This document shows positions 51,759 to 60,611 of a stretch of 64,000 bases of DNA, piece by piece; positions within the stretch are counted from its first letter, which is position 1; each line of letters starts with the position of its first letter. Below the pieces are notes generated by a model, which was not told where the DNA came from, made no database searches, and saw only the letters and a program-made list of their open reading frames with translations. Source of the stretch: Planococcus sp. CP5-4_YE (GTDB lineage Bacteria; Bacillota; Bacilli; Bacillales_A; Planococcaceae); assembly GCF_019042655.1 (NCBI RefSeq), contig NZ_JAHPZO010000002.1, positions 1-64,000 of the forward strand. The letters run 5' to 3'. Position numbers and translations under genes: made by a program.

Positions 51759-51787
51759 AGTTTACTATACTGCCGCCTTGTGAACAA
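51759..51787 (-). promoter_or_regulatory. Candidate sigma-A promoter of mntR
   Basis: On the minus strand TTGTTC (51782-51787) and TAAACT (51759-51764) are 17 bases apart, about 30 bases ahead of the ATG. Confidence 0.45.
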
Positions 51788-51880
51788 CTGAGCATGGACG
51801 CTTGCGATTCGCTTTCCAAAGCGCTGAATAAAGGCAATTTTCCAACATCTATAAAAACAGCATTGAACGTATGGCAATAG

Positions 51881-51906
51881 GTTTAGCGCATTTTCGCTAA
51901 GGGTAA
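51881..51906 (+). promoter_or_regulatory. SigB-type promoter of the 51-residue membrane peptide gene
   Basis: GTTTAG (51881-51886) and GGGTAA (51901-51906) are 14 bases apart, 50 bases ahead of the ATG. Confidence 0.75.
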
Positions 51907-51956
51907 TGATACATATAACACAAAAGATAGACGAAATTGAAAGGTAGGTGGAGAAC

Positions 51957-52112
51957 ATGGGACGTATTCTTTGGATTATTTTGGTAGTAATTCTTGCGGT
52001 ATGGGTAATCGGATTCTTATTAGACGTAGCAGGCGGACTTATTCACATTCTTTTGATCATCGCGGCAATCGTCTTGATCATCAACTTAGTGACAGGCAGG
52101 AAAGGTGTTTAG
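51957..52112 (+). CDS. Lmo0937-family small membrane protein (51 residues)
   Basis: ATG at 51957 with AGGTGGAG upstream opens a 51-residue frame made of two hydrophobic helices (about 4-22 and 28-44) and a basic RK tail. It resembles the lmo0937 family of small membrane proteins; the Listeria member is known as a SigB-dependent gene. The SigB-type promoter here agrees. A long perfect terminator follows. Confidence 0.85.
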   Translation: MGRILWIILVVILAVWVIGFLLDVAGGLIHILLIIAAIVLIINLVTGRKGV

Positions 52113-52127
52113 ATAAATACCAGACCC

Positions 52128-52173
52128 TAAAAACCCCGGAAAAGCAGAGTAATCTGCTTTTCCGGGGTTTTTT
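52128..52173. terminator. Bidirectional terminator, 51-residue gene and double-GNAT gene
   Basis: AAACCCCGGAAAAGCAGA pairs perfectly with TCTGCTTTTCCGGGGTTT around four bases, with T runs on both sides. Confidence 0.97.
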
Positions 52174-53291
52174 CATACTCTCACTTTTGCATAGACACAC
52201 GTATCGCGGATTTTCCCGTCATGCCGCGACAGGCTGTCCTTGCGCAATATGCCTTCGAGTTCAAAGCCAAGTCGCTCCGCTACTGCGCGGCTCCGGACAT
52301 TGTCCGGATCGCAGCGGATTTCTACGCGGTTCGCTTGCAACTCTTCGAACGCAAAACGCGTGATGCGCTCTACCGCTTCCGTTACATAGCCTTTTCCTTC
52401 AAAACGGCTGTCCACCCAATAACCAACTTCGAATTTTCGCACTTCCCAGTCGATGCGGTGCAACCCACTCGACCCGATGAACTGCCCGCTATTCTTATCG
52501 AAGAAATGCAGCCGCAGGTCTTTGCGCAACATGAAATCTGTTTCTGCTTGAATCAAATTCGCCGTCATTTCCGCTAGATTCGGCTCGTGTTGCGCAAAAG
52601 GCATCCACGGGCGCAGCGCTTCTAGTGAGTGGCGCACCGCTTCAAAACTAAGCACGGCATCTTCCCTTTTCGGTGCACGGATCAATAAACGCTCTGATTC
52701 AAATGTCTCTGGAAACTCCAGTAACAACGGATTGAAAGGGGGATCTGCTGGCGCTTTCACTGCGTCATCCCACATGACTGGCGTCGTCACACCTGCTTCC
52801 CAGTCTTCACGGGTCATCCCGTAAGTTACCGCATCGTGATAACGGTTTTGTTTCGGCGAAAACCATGCTTGGCGTAAATGCGCTTCCTTCACGAAACCAG
52901 TTCGTTCGAACGCTTTGCGCATCGCAAAATTATCGTGGCGTGTATGGCCTTCCAGGCGAATTTTCTTCTCCGGCAAGGAAAAGACGAAGTCAGCGATCAT
53001 GCGCAGCGCTTTCGGGCCGTAGCCTTGCCCCCGGTAGGAATCGGCAATCCGCAAATCGAACAGCGGAATCTCATCCTGCAGGTCGAAGATTTTCACCAAG
53101 CCCACTTGTTCGCCTTCGTCGTTTTCGATCCAAAAGGTCTTGACCTGATCCGATTTATAGCCGCCTTCTACGATCGTCTTTTCGATCAAGGCGCGCACCG
53201 GGTGTTCGTGGCCATGATAAGGCCATGAGTTGGTCGTCATAAACTCGATCAATTTCTCGTGCTCTTCCATGGTCCATTCTGTTAACTTCAA
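52173..53291 (-). CDS. Double GNAT acetyltransferase (fusion)
   Basis: This 372-residue protein contains two complete GNAT domains. The first (about 1-165) has DSYRGQGYGPKALRMI; the second (about 190-372) is of RimJ/RimL type, with WVDSRFEGKGYVTEAVERI and PDNVRSRAVAERLGF. Each is as long as a free-standing GNAT, so this is a gene fusion rather than a duplication of one domain. Substrates are unknown. It is separate from cadA by 21 bases and may be cotranscribed with it. Confidence 0.88.
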   Translation of the reverse strand: MKLTEWTMEEHEKLIEFMTTNSWPYHGHEHPVRALIEKTIVEGGYKSDQVKTFWIENDEGEQVGLVKIFDLQDEIPLFDLRIADSYRGQGYGPKALRMIADFVFSLPEKKIRLEGHTRHDNFAMRKAFERTGFVKEAHLRQAWFSPKQNRYHDAVTYGMTREDWEAGVTTPVMWDDAVKAPADPPFNPLLLEFPETFESERLLIRAPKREDAVLSFEAVRHSLEALRPWMPFAQHEPNLAEMTANLIQAETDFMLRKDLRLHFFDKNSGQFIGSSGLHRIDWEVRKFEVGYWVDSRFEGKGYVTEAVERITRFAFEELQANRVEIRCDPDNVRSRAVAERLGFELEGILRKDSLSRHDGKIRDTCVYAKVRV

Positions 53292-53312
53292 ATCGCAACC
53301 TCCAAACGCCTC

Positions 53313-55382
53313 TTACTTCTGGACTTTTACCAAACGCAATGCATTCAAGATGACCAATAGCGTAGCCCCCATATCCGCAAAGATTGCGATCCATAACGTG
53401 AGCCAGCCTGGAATGATCAAGAGCAGAGCCAAGATTTTCAGTGCCAGTGCAAAGATGATATTTTCCTTTATTATACGCAAAGTTTTTCTGCTTAGTCGAA
53501 TAGTATATGGAAGTTTCTCCAAATCATCCGCCATCAAGGCGATATCCGCTGTCTCGAGCGCCGCATCCGTTCCGGCTCCGCCCATGGCTATGCCGATATC
53601 GGACGCCGCGAGTGCCGGTGCGTCGTTGATGCCGTCGCCGACCATCGCCACGCGCCCATATTTTGACTGCAACTCTTTAACGGCCGCTAACTTGTCTTCC
53701 GGCATCAATCCGGCACGGATATCCGTCACACCGATTTCCCCGGCGATGGCTTTAGCTGTTGCCGGGTGGTCACCCGTCAGCATGATCGTATGATCGACAC
53801 CGATTTCCTTCAAGCGCTCGATAATCATCGGGCTTTCTTCCCGAATGGCGTCCGCAACGCCGATTACCCCGAATAAATGCTTGCTGGAAAATACCGCCAT
53901 CGCAGACTTTCCGTTTTCCTGCAGGCGATAAGCAGCTTTGGGTGCATGGAACCCGTGCTCCTCAGCCCATTTCAAGCTGCCGACACGGATGCGCGTGCCG
54001 CCGATTTCTGCATGCACGCCTTTACCGGTCAAGGATTGAAAGCGTTCAGATGGGTATAGTTCGGGCGCTTGTTTCGTGATGGCACGGGCGAGCGGATGCT
54101 GTGATAAAGCTTCGACAGACGCCGCGAGCTTGACCACTTCCTCAGGCGTATAACCTTCTTCCGGTAACACATCGGTCATTTCCGGATAACCTTTCGTCAA
54201 GGTGCCGGTTTTGTCGAATGCGATAGCCTGTAGGCGCCCTGTTTCTTCTAAATGAATGCCGCCTTTAATAAGTACACCCTGTCTTGCCGCATTGCCAATT
54301 GCCGTGACAATCGCGACAGGTGTCGATACAACAAGCGCGCATGGGCAGCCGACAACTAGAACGGCCAGGCCTTGATACACCCACAGCTCCCAATTTCCCG
54401 TAACAAACCCTGGAACGAGCGCAACCAAAAATGCAACAGCAATAATTGCCGGAGTGTAATATTTCGCGAAACGGTCGACGAATTGCTGCGATGGCGCTTT
54501 TTCTGCCTGCGCTTCTTCTACTAGATGGATGATTTTCGCGATGGTTGTATCTTCTACGCGTTTAGTGACAGTCACTTCCAACGCGCCTTCTTCGTTCATG
54601 GTTCCTGCAAATACTTCGTCACCCGGCTGTTTTGTGGCAGGAATCGATTCCCCGGTGATCGCCGCTTGATTGACAGCCGATTCACCACGCAAAACAGTTC
54701 CATCCATAGCAATTTTTTGGCCAGGCTTGACGATTAACACGTCGCCGATCCGGATGTCTTCGGTCTCTAGCTCAATTAATTCCCCGTCGCGCTGAATCAA
54801 TGCGCGGGAAGGAGCAAGATCCATCAGTGAACGAATCGATTGGCGCGCTTTGTTCATCGAGAAGGATTCAAGCGCTTCGCTGATGGCAAATAAGAATACG
54901 ACGACTGCGCCTTCCCGCCATTCCCCGATAATGACAGCACCAATAATAGCAATGGTCATCAAAGTTTTCATGTCGAATTCCAAACGGCCGAGGTTTTTCA
55001 ATCCGGTCGTGAACATCCGGTAGCCGCCAATGAGCATCGATGCACCGAACAAGCCAATTGACGCTGGATGCGTCTCACCTAGCTGGAAGGAAGCGATAAT
55101 GCCGACAAGCAAAAAGACAAAGGAAATGGCCGTCTCTACCGTCTGGCGCCGTTTGTAAAATGGCACATGCGGCACGCGTTGTTTTTCCGGATAAACGCGG
55201 ATATGATCGAAAGCACCCGCTTTTTCTAGCGCTTCAATTGACACATTGCCATCGACGCGCAATTTGGATGCGCCGAAATTCAATTCAACATGTTTCGTTT
55301 CCGGCAGATTGCGGATGTTCTGTTCGAACTTCGCGGCACAGCTTGTACACGATAAATTTTCAAGACGATAAGTTTTGCTCAA
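53313..55382 (-). CDS. cadA: Heavy-metal P1B-type ATPase, CadA-like
   Basis: This 689-residue pump has one N-terminal HMA domain (LSCTSCAAKF, residues 9-18), the membrane motif GCPCALVV, DKTGTLTKG, SQHPLARA and GDGINDAPALA. It would export Cd/Zn/Pb. The frame opens at 55409, inside the regulator gene, but GAAGGTG stands six bases before TTG 55382, giving the typical CadA start MSKTYRLENLSC. It overlaps the ArsR gene by 23 bases; the pair forms an operon. Confidence 0.92.
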   Translation of the reverse strand: MSKTYRLENLSCTSCAAKFEQNIRNLPETKHVELNFGASKLRVDGNVSIEALEKAGAFDHIRVYPEKQRVPHVPFYKRRQTVETAISFVFLLVGIIASFQLGETHPASIGLFGASMLIGGYRMFTTGLKNLGRLEFDMKTLMTIAIIGAVIIGEWREGAVVVFLFAISEALESFSMNKARQSIRSLMDLAPSRALIQRDGELIELETEDIRIGDVLIVKPGQKIAMDGTVLRGESAVNQAAITGESIPATKQPGDEVFAGTMNEEGALEVTVTKRVEDTTIAKIIHLVEEAQAEKAPSQQFVDRFAKYYTPAIIAVAFLVALVPGFVTGNWELWVYQGLAVLVVGCPCALVVSTPVAIVTAIGNAARQGVLIKGGIHLEETGRLQAIAFDKTGTLTKGYPEMTDVLPEEGYTPEEVVKLAASVEALSQHPLARAITKQAPELYPSERFQSLTGKGVHAEIGGTRIRVGSLKWAEEHGFHAPKAAYRLQENGKSAMAVFSSKHLFGVIGVADAIREESPMIIERLKEIGVDHTIMLTGDHPATAKAIAGEIGVTDIRAGLMPEDKLAAVKELQSKYGRVAMVGDGINDAPALAASDIGIAMGGAGTDAALETADIALMADDLEKLPYTIRLSRKTLRIIKENIIFALALKILALLLIIPGWLTLWIAIFADMGATLLVILNALRLVKVQK

Positions 55383-55731
55383 TCGAAACACCTTCTTTCG
55401 CATGTTCATTCGCGATGGTCACAAGCTGACGCACATGGTCATCCGCCAATGAATAATAAATCTGCTTGCCTTTACGTTCGGATTTCGCCAAATCCCGTTC
55501 GCGCAAATACCGCAGATGATGTGATGCAGTCGCTGTTGAGGAACCGATCACCGCAGCGATGTCGCACACGCACATTTCTGGCTCGATCGTCAGCGCATAG
55601 GCGATCTTTAAGCGAGTTTCATCCGCCAGCGCTTTAAACAAAGCCGAAACGCCATCAAGCTCGACCATATGCTGCTGCACACGATCGACCGCTTCGGGAT
55701 GAACTTTTGTAATATCGCACATTTCTTTCAT
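55360..55731 (-). CDS. cadC: ArsR/SmtB-family metal sensor, CadC-like
   Basis: This 123-residue winged-helix repressor has the CadC cysteine set: Cys5 (MKEMCDI) and the CVCD motif near 54, with HTH segment SSTATASHHLRYLRERDL. Metal binding would release it from the operator. AAGGGTG precedes ATG 55731, so the 6-codon longer frame is not used. It heads the cadC-cadA operon behind a promoter with a palindromic operator. Confidence 0.92.
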   Translation of the reverse strand: MKEMCDITKVHPEAVDRVQQHMVELDGVSALFKALADETRLKIAYALTIEPEMCVCDIAAVIGSSTATASHHLRYLRERDLAKSERKGKQIYYSLADDHVRQLVTIANEHAKEGVSIEQNLSS

Positions 55732-55773
55732 CCTGTTCACACCCTTCATTCAAACCTTCATTTGATTGATTTC

Positions 55774-55802
55774 AGTATACGTTGATTTAACTTAACAGTC
55801 AA
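55774..55802 (-). promoter_or_regulatory. Sigma-A promoter of cadC-cadA
   Basis: On the minus strand TTGACT (55797-55802) and TATACT (55774-55779) are 17 bases apart. Confidence 0.85.
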
Positions 55803-55814
55803 ACCGTGGTTTGA
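55799..55814. promoter_or_regulatory. CadC-type operator
   Basis: TCAAACCGTGGTTTGA, a 7-bp inverted repeat around two bases, overlaps the -35 box. The extended right half GGTTTGAATGAA occurs again, inverted, at about 55743-55756 near the ribosome binding site, so there may be two binding sites. Confidence 0.75.
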
Positions 55815-55850
55815 ATGAAAAGTGCAGCCTCCCGTTCGTAATTCAGTAAA

Positions 55851-55859
55851 TGCTATACT
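55851..55859 (+). promoter_or_regulatory. Extended -10 promoter of uspA
   Basis: TGCTATACT is an extended -10 element 40 bases before the uspA start. No good -35 is visible. Confidence 0.55.
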
Positions 55860-55898
55860 AGTAAAAACACCGACACCATAGAACAGGAGAGACGAATT

Positions 55899-56318
55899 AT
55901 GTACCAACACGTATTGGTTGCCATCGATGGATCCGATCATTCAAAACGCGCCGCACAACACGCGATTCAACTCGTTGAAGGAACGCCTTTGGCACAAGTA
56001 ACAATTGTTTGTGCGGTCGACTACGGAAAATCTGAAAGAGAAAGTAATCGAGGGCTCACAAGCGAGCAAATAGCCACAGCTGCCCGCGAACATATGGCAC
56101 CGTTTGAAGATATCTTCCACCAGGCAGAAGTCCGCGTGAAAAGCGTCATTGTCCATGGTGCGCCTGGGCCAGCCATCGTCTCCCACGCCAACGAACATCC
56201 ATACGATATCGTCATCATCGGCAGCCGCGGCTTGAATCCCGTTCAGGAATTCGTGCTCGGCAGCGTTAGCCACAAAGTAGCCAAACGTGTTAAAGCGCCG
56301 GTATTGGTTATCAAATAA
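55899..56318 (+). CDS. Universal stress protein, UspA family
   Basis: This 139-residue protein has the UspA fold signatures: VLVAIDGSDHSKRA at the N terminus and the ATP-loop GSRGLNPVQEFVLGSVSHKV near 107. It is a candidate ATP-binding stress protein. AGGAGAG precedes the ATG. No SigB promoter was found here. Confidence 0.93.
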   Translation: MYQHVLVAIDGSDHSKRAAQHAIQLVEGTPLAQVTIVCAVDYGKSERESNRGLTSEQIATAAREHMAPFEDIFHQAEVRVKSVIVHGAPGPAIVSHANEHPYDIVIIGSRGLNPVQEFVLGSVSHKVAKRVKAPVLVIK

Positions 56319-56418
56319 TGAGGACCTGCGTTCAGCGGAGCTATTGGATTTCACAATTTCCAAACCAAATCGTGATCCGCAACCTCTCTAAAGCAAGAAA
56401 ACGGAAATGGGGATCATG

Positions 56419-57405
56419 ATGCATAAAGGAAAACGCAATTCCATCGCGGACGTGCCAGGCGTCACCGTCGGCCATGTCACACTTGATGAAAAGATCGATG
56501 AAGAAGAATCTGTCTGCACCGGTGTCACGGCGATCTTGCCACATGCCGGCAACTGGTTCGAACGAAAAACGCCTGCTGCCTCGTTTGTATTGAATGGCTT
56601 CGGCAAAACCGCAGGGCTTGTTCAGGTCGAAGAACTCGGCGTGATCGAATCCCCGATTATGCTGACCAATACTTTCAGCGTGGCGGCGGTGCTACAAGGA
56701 ACGATGGACTACATGCTCGCTGAAAATCCAGCAATTGGCGATTCGACCAGTTCATTGAATTTGCTGGTCGGCGAATGCAATGACAGTTATTTGAATTCGA
56801 TGCGGCGGATGGCCGTCGAACCGATTCATGCTGCCCAAGCAATTCGCACAGCTTCTTCTGACTTTGCACAAGGGGCAGTCGGTGCCGGCAAAGGAATGAT
56901 TTGCTACGGCGTCAAAGGCGGCATCGGTTCTTCTTCACGCACCGTGGAATACGGGGATGAACAGTTCGCAGCCGGCGTACTCGCTTTGACCAATTTCGGG
57001 CGCAAAGAAGAAATTGCCATCGCCAATTGGCTGCCTGAAGACGCCCCCGAAAAACGACCGGATGGATCCGTTATCATCGTGGTCGCCACCGATGCACCGC
57101 TCGACAGTCGACAGCTGAAGCGGCTCGCCAAACGTGCGGCGATCGGGCTTGGCCGCACCGGCACGCATGTACATAACGGCTCAGGGGACATCATCATCGC
57201 CTTCTCCACCGCCTATACCATTCCCCACCAGCAGCAATCGCCTTTTACCGATTTACGGCTATTGCGCGATGACCACGAAGTGATGGCGGGGCTGTTCCAA
57301 GGCGTGATCGAATCAACGGAAGAAGCGGTCTATCAATCGCTATTCCATGCCGAAACCACTTCTGGGCGCATGGGACGCGTCGTCGAAAAAGGCCAGTTCG
57401 AATAA
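56419..57405 (+). CDS. P1-family peptidase, DmpA/L-aminopeptidase type
   Basis: This 328-residue Ntn-type serine peptidase precursor has the family start ADVPGVTVGHVTL and, near 170, VKGGIGSSSR, where the nucleophile Ser is normally freed by self-cleavage. The family removes N-terminal residues from short peptides or D-amino-acid amides. ATG codons at 56407, 56416 and 56419 are possible; GGGGA is best spaced for the last. It is monocistronic. Confidence 0.88.
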   Translation: MHKGKRNSIADVPGVTVGHVTLDEKIDEEESVCTGVTAILPHAGNWFERKTPAASFVLNGFGKTAGLVQVEELGVIESPIMLTNTFSVAAVLQGTMDYMLAENPAIGDSTSSLNLLVGECNDSYLNSMRRMAVEPIHAAQAIRTASSDFAQGAVGAGKGMICYGVKGGIGSSSRTVEYGDEQFAAGVLALTNFGRKEEIAIANWLPEDAPEKRPDGSVIIVVATDAPLDSRQLKRLAKRAAIGLGRTGTHVHNGSGDIIIAFSTAYTIPHQQQSPFTDLRLLRDDHEVMAGLFQGVIESTEEAVYQSLFHAETTSGRMGRVVEKGQFE

Positions 57406-57411
57406 AAACAC

Positions 57412-57450
57412 AAAAAAACCATTCCGCTATTTCAGCGGAACGGTTTTTTT
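57412..57450. terminator. Bidirectional terminator, peptidase and crcB genes
   Basis: AACCATTCCGCT pairs with AGCGGAACGGTT around a short loop, with A and T runs on both sides. Confidence 0.9.
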
Positions 57451-57784
57451 ACATAGTAGCAATGGAATAACCGGCAGCAAACAGCAGCAAGCCAAAAATG
57501 AGCGTCGCGGAAATATAAAAGATGCCTTGCTTCCAATGGCCGTCTTCAAAATCCTTCACACCATCGAGCGCCATCGTCGAAAATGTCGTGAACGCGCCGA
57601 GAAACCCGAAGATGCCGGAAGCTGCTGGCAAACCTGCCCCGAGGCATGCTCCGATAATGAGCGACCCGAGACTGTTGACGAACCAAGTCGCAATCTTCGG
57701 CTGGCGCACACGGTTCTCCAACGCCAGATAACAGAGATAACGGGCAACGGCCCCGAGAAAGCCGAATATCGCGATGCTGATCAT
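57449..57784 (-). CDS. crcB: Fluoride ion channel CrcB/FluC, second copy
   Basis: This 111-residue protein has four membrane helices and the Fluc pore signature FLGAFTTFSTM near 62; also FVNSLGSLIIG near 35. It exports fluoride. It overlaps the upstream crcB by four bases. In many Bacillales two different Fluc subunits form the channel, which this tandem would allow. Confidence 0.95.
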   Translation of the reverse strand: MISIAIFGFLGAVARYLCYLALENRVRQPKIATWFVNSLGSLIIGACLGAGLPAASGIFGFLGAFTTFSTMALDGVKDFEDGHWKQGIFYISATLIFGLLLFAAGYSIATM

Positions 57785-58134
57785 TCGACCGCCCCCTTGC
57801 GCCCCGCCAACAGCCCCAAAGCCGCTGCCACAATCGATGCGGACGTCATGCCAAGAGCATAAATGATGCCTGTTAATAAGGATGATTCAAGCAAGTGGAA
57901 CCAATCCGCCGAAAAGGCGGAAAAGCTCGTGAACGAACCGACCAGCCCCGTCGAGACGAACAACCGCGTCTCCGCCGATCGTTTCACCAAGCGGGCGGCT
58001 GCGATGCCAATAATGAAGCTTCCGAGAATGTTCACCAGCCACAAGCCCGGCCCCGCTCCAGCAAATTGAAACACAATCATGCGGAGAAGCGATCCGGCCA
58101 TGCCGCCGAATCCTACAGCCAATACCTTTTTCAT
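57781..58134 (-). CDS. crcB: Fluoride ion channel CrcB/FluC, first copy
   Basis: This 117-residue protein has four membrane helices and the pore signature LVGSFTSFSAFS near 66, plus WLVNILGSFIIG near 33. It lies only 32 bases after the stop of the penicillin acylase gene. There is no room for a fluoride riboswitch, so control must lie elsewhere. Confidence 0.95.
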   Translation of the reverse strand: MKKVLAVGFGGMAGSLLRMIVFQFAGAGPGLWLVNILGSFIIGIAAARLVKRSAETRLFVSTGLVGSFTSFSAFSADWFHLLESSLLTGIIYALGMTSASIVAAALGLLAGRKGAVE

Positions 58135-58166
58135 AAAATCCCCCGACTATTTTTCTCCAGTATACC

Positions 58167-60524
58167 TTATTCAGGAGTGAGCGTTAATTCAGCTCCTTCT
58201 ACGTCTCCATCGATACTCGTTTCATGAAACTCCCCTTGCGCCCATTTGTCGACTTGGTTATGGAAAAAGTCGGATTTCACATGGCCGCTCAGCCCTGGCC
58301 CGACAATGTGATAGGCTTTCGACAAATCGGCAAGGTCTGCCACAAAACGCCAAGAGGCCCCGTGATCGACATCGCCATCATCATTGAAAGCCGCTGCCTG
58401 GACGGTAATATTCGAGCCGCCCACTGGCACTTTGTCCGGATTCAGGAATTGTTCAAGAATCGGAGAGGCCCCCGCAACAGGATGTGGGAAGGTCAATTGA
58501 TGGTATTCGCCCCATTCCCAGTCTTGCGGATCGCTGCCTTGCGCTGTTTCGATATCATCGAGAGCAAGATCGAGCGAATCAGCGAGCCATTTCCCAGTGC
58601 CGCCATATTCACGGACCCATGCGCCCTCGTCTCCTTCAAAAGCTTGGCGCAACATAGCGTCAGTGATATGGTTTTTGCCTGACAGCATATCGTAGACATC
58701 TTCAGGAAACTGTCCCTCGAATAAAGTATCCGGCAATTGGCGCATCCATGTATGGAACACAAACGGTGCTGCCTGATCGGCACTGTCGACTTGGTCCCAT
58801 TCACGCAGCATCTCGAACAATTTATCGTGTTCATCCGTGACTTTTTCGACTTCTGCCATCATTCCTTCAAGAAATTCTGCAGCGTACAAATTCTTCTGAT
58901 CCATCTGCAGGTCCATCATATCTTCTGCCGTAAGCTTGTCGCTGCTTTCCAACACTTCTGCAATGCGCTCATAGCGATACGGCTGCGCCCAAAAGTCCGT
59001 GATATGGTACGGATAGCTATCATCTATGACTTGGTTATTAGCGGTTGCAATGAACCCGGATTCCGGATTGACCGAACGTGGCAATTCATCGAACGGCACA
59101 TAGCCGTCCCATCCGTATTCGGCAGAATCGCCCGGCACCGGCAATTGCCCATCACCTTGTTTTCGTATCGGGATGCGCCCGTTCGCTTTATAAGCGATCG
59201 TCCCATCGGTTGATGCGAATACGAAATTCTGTGCGGGCGCCTGGAAGTCTTCCAACGCCGTTTCGAATTGTTCCCAGTTCTCTGCTTTATTGAAATTCAA
59301 CACGGCCTGCAGTTCGAGCGTGGGCTCAAGTGCTGTCCACTGCATGGAAAAAACAGCGGAAGGCTCTTCCTCTTCATACAGAACCGGTGACACGATAGGG
59401 CCGTGGCGAGTGACCAGCACTTCGAAATCGACTGTCTCCCCATCCTTTACCTTTATCGGCTCTTCTAGCACCTCCGCTTGTTCCCATTGCCCTTCATAAC
59501 GGAACTGCGTCGGATCATCTGGGTTTGGCGTTTCGATATACAAATCCTGTACATCCGGCCCGACGTTTGTCACACCCCATGCGACCTGTTCATTATGTCC
59601 GAGAATGATTCCCGGAATACCCGCAAAAATGACGCCGCTGACATTTTGCTCCGGCGACTCCAAATGCATCTGGTACCAAATGGATGGCGTGCTGAGCCCG
59701 AGATGCGGATCGTCCGCTAACAGCGGCAGCCCGCTTTCCGTCTTGTCTCCTGACACAACCCAGTTATTGCTGCCGTTGAATTCTGGCGGAATGACCGATG
59801 GATCGAACGCACCTGCGACTGCGACCGGCTGTTTTTTGTTCGCTGCCAAAATCGCCGGCGCCTCTTCCGGATAGCGGATGAATAATTCGCGTGCTTTATC
59901 TTCCGGGAATTCATTCAATGCCCAATGCCGGACGGCAAGTGAATTCCAATGTCCGCCAAGATCATAAGCCATGAATTTGCCGATCGCCAAGGAATCGACA
60001 GGTGTCCACGTTTCAGGTTCATAACCAAGCAACGCGAATTCATAGCTCAGGCGTTCCTCCTCTTTTGCTTCTTCGATATACGCGTTGACGCCTTCCGCAT
60101 ACCATTCGAGCACTTGCTTCGCTTCATCCCCGTAGCCAGCCCAAGACGCTTCACCGGCACGGCGCAAGCTGAAGGTGCGGAAATATTTATCGGTATCAAT
60201 GGCCGCTTCCCCGATCACTTCAGCCAAGCGTCCGCTTGCCTGCCGCCTCGATAAATCCATTTGAAACAAGCGGTCCTGCGCCTGCACATAGCCCTGCGCA
60301 CGGTACAGGTCCGCATCGCTTTGTGCTTGGATATGCGGCACACCGATATCGTCCCTGACGACCGTCACGCGCTCTTCTAGCACCCTGACAGCCACCTCGC
60401 CTTCAATAACCGGTTTAGACTTCGATATGTAAACGTTTGCAAAAATAACTGCAACGGCTGCCAATACGAGCAGCGACCCGAATGCAATCAATAGCCATTT
60501 CCCCCATTTTTTCTTTTTCATCAT
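58167..60524 (-). CDS. Penicillin acylase family protein, membrane-anchored
   Basis: This 785-residue Ntn hydrolase precursor has a basic N terminus followed by a membrane helix (about 9-32), an alpha domain (about 45-255), and a nucleophile serine after NG in NGSNNWVVSG. Self-cleavage there would free the catalytic Ser. It lies outside the membrane; family members cleave beta-lactams, N-acyl homoserine lactones or other amides, so the substrate is open. AGGGGG precedes ATG 60524. Confidence 0.9.
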   Translation of the reverse strand: MMKKKKWGKWLLIAFGSLLVLAAVAVIFANVYISKSKPVIEGEVAVRVLEERVTVVRDDIGVPHIQAQSDADLYRAQGYVQAQDRLFQMDLSRRQASGRLAEVIGEAAIDTDKYFRTFSLRRAGEASWAGYGDEAKQVLEWYAEGVNAYIEEAKEEERLSYEFALLGYEPETWTPVDSLAIGKFMAYDLGGHWNSLAVRHWALNEFPEDKARELFIRYPEEAPAILAANKKQPVAVAGAFDPSVIPPEFNGSNNWVVSGDKTESGLPLLADDPHLGLSTPSIWYQMHLESPEQNVSGVIFAGIPGIILGHNEQVAWGVTNVGPDVQDLYIETPNPDDPTQFRYEGQWEQAEVLEEPIKVKDGETVDFEVLVTRHGPIVSPVLYEEEEPSAVFSMQWTALEPTLELQAVLNFNKAENWEQFETALEDFQAPAQNFVFASTDGTIAYKANGRIPIRKQGDGQLPVPGDSAEYGWDGYVPFDELPRSVNPESGFIATANNQVIDDSYPYHITDFWAQPYRYERIAEVLESSDKLTAEDMMDLQMDQKNLYAAEFLEGMMAEVEKVTDEHDKLFEMLREWDQVDSADQAAPFVFHTWMRQLPDTLFEGQFPEDVYDMLSGKNHITDAMLRQAFEGDEGAWVREYGGTGKWLADSLDLALDDIETAQGSDPQDWEWGEYHQLTFPHPVAGASPILEQFLNPDKVPVGGSNITVQAAAFNDDGDVDHGASWRFVADLADLSKAYHIVGPGLSGHVKSDFFHNQVDKWAQGEFHETSIDGDVEGAELTLTPE

Positions 60525-60584
60525 TGGATCCCCCTTTTTGCTTTTCATTCGACTGGCGCCGTAGAAAATCCTTCCTCAGCATCA

Positions 60585-60611
60585 AAAAAAGCTTGCCGCA
60601 GAGGCAAGCTT
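60585..60611 (-). terminator. Terminator after the antiporter gene
   Basis: AAGCTTGCC (60589-60597) pairs perfectly with GGCAAGCTT (60603-60611), followed on the minus strand by seven T. Confidence 0.9.
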
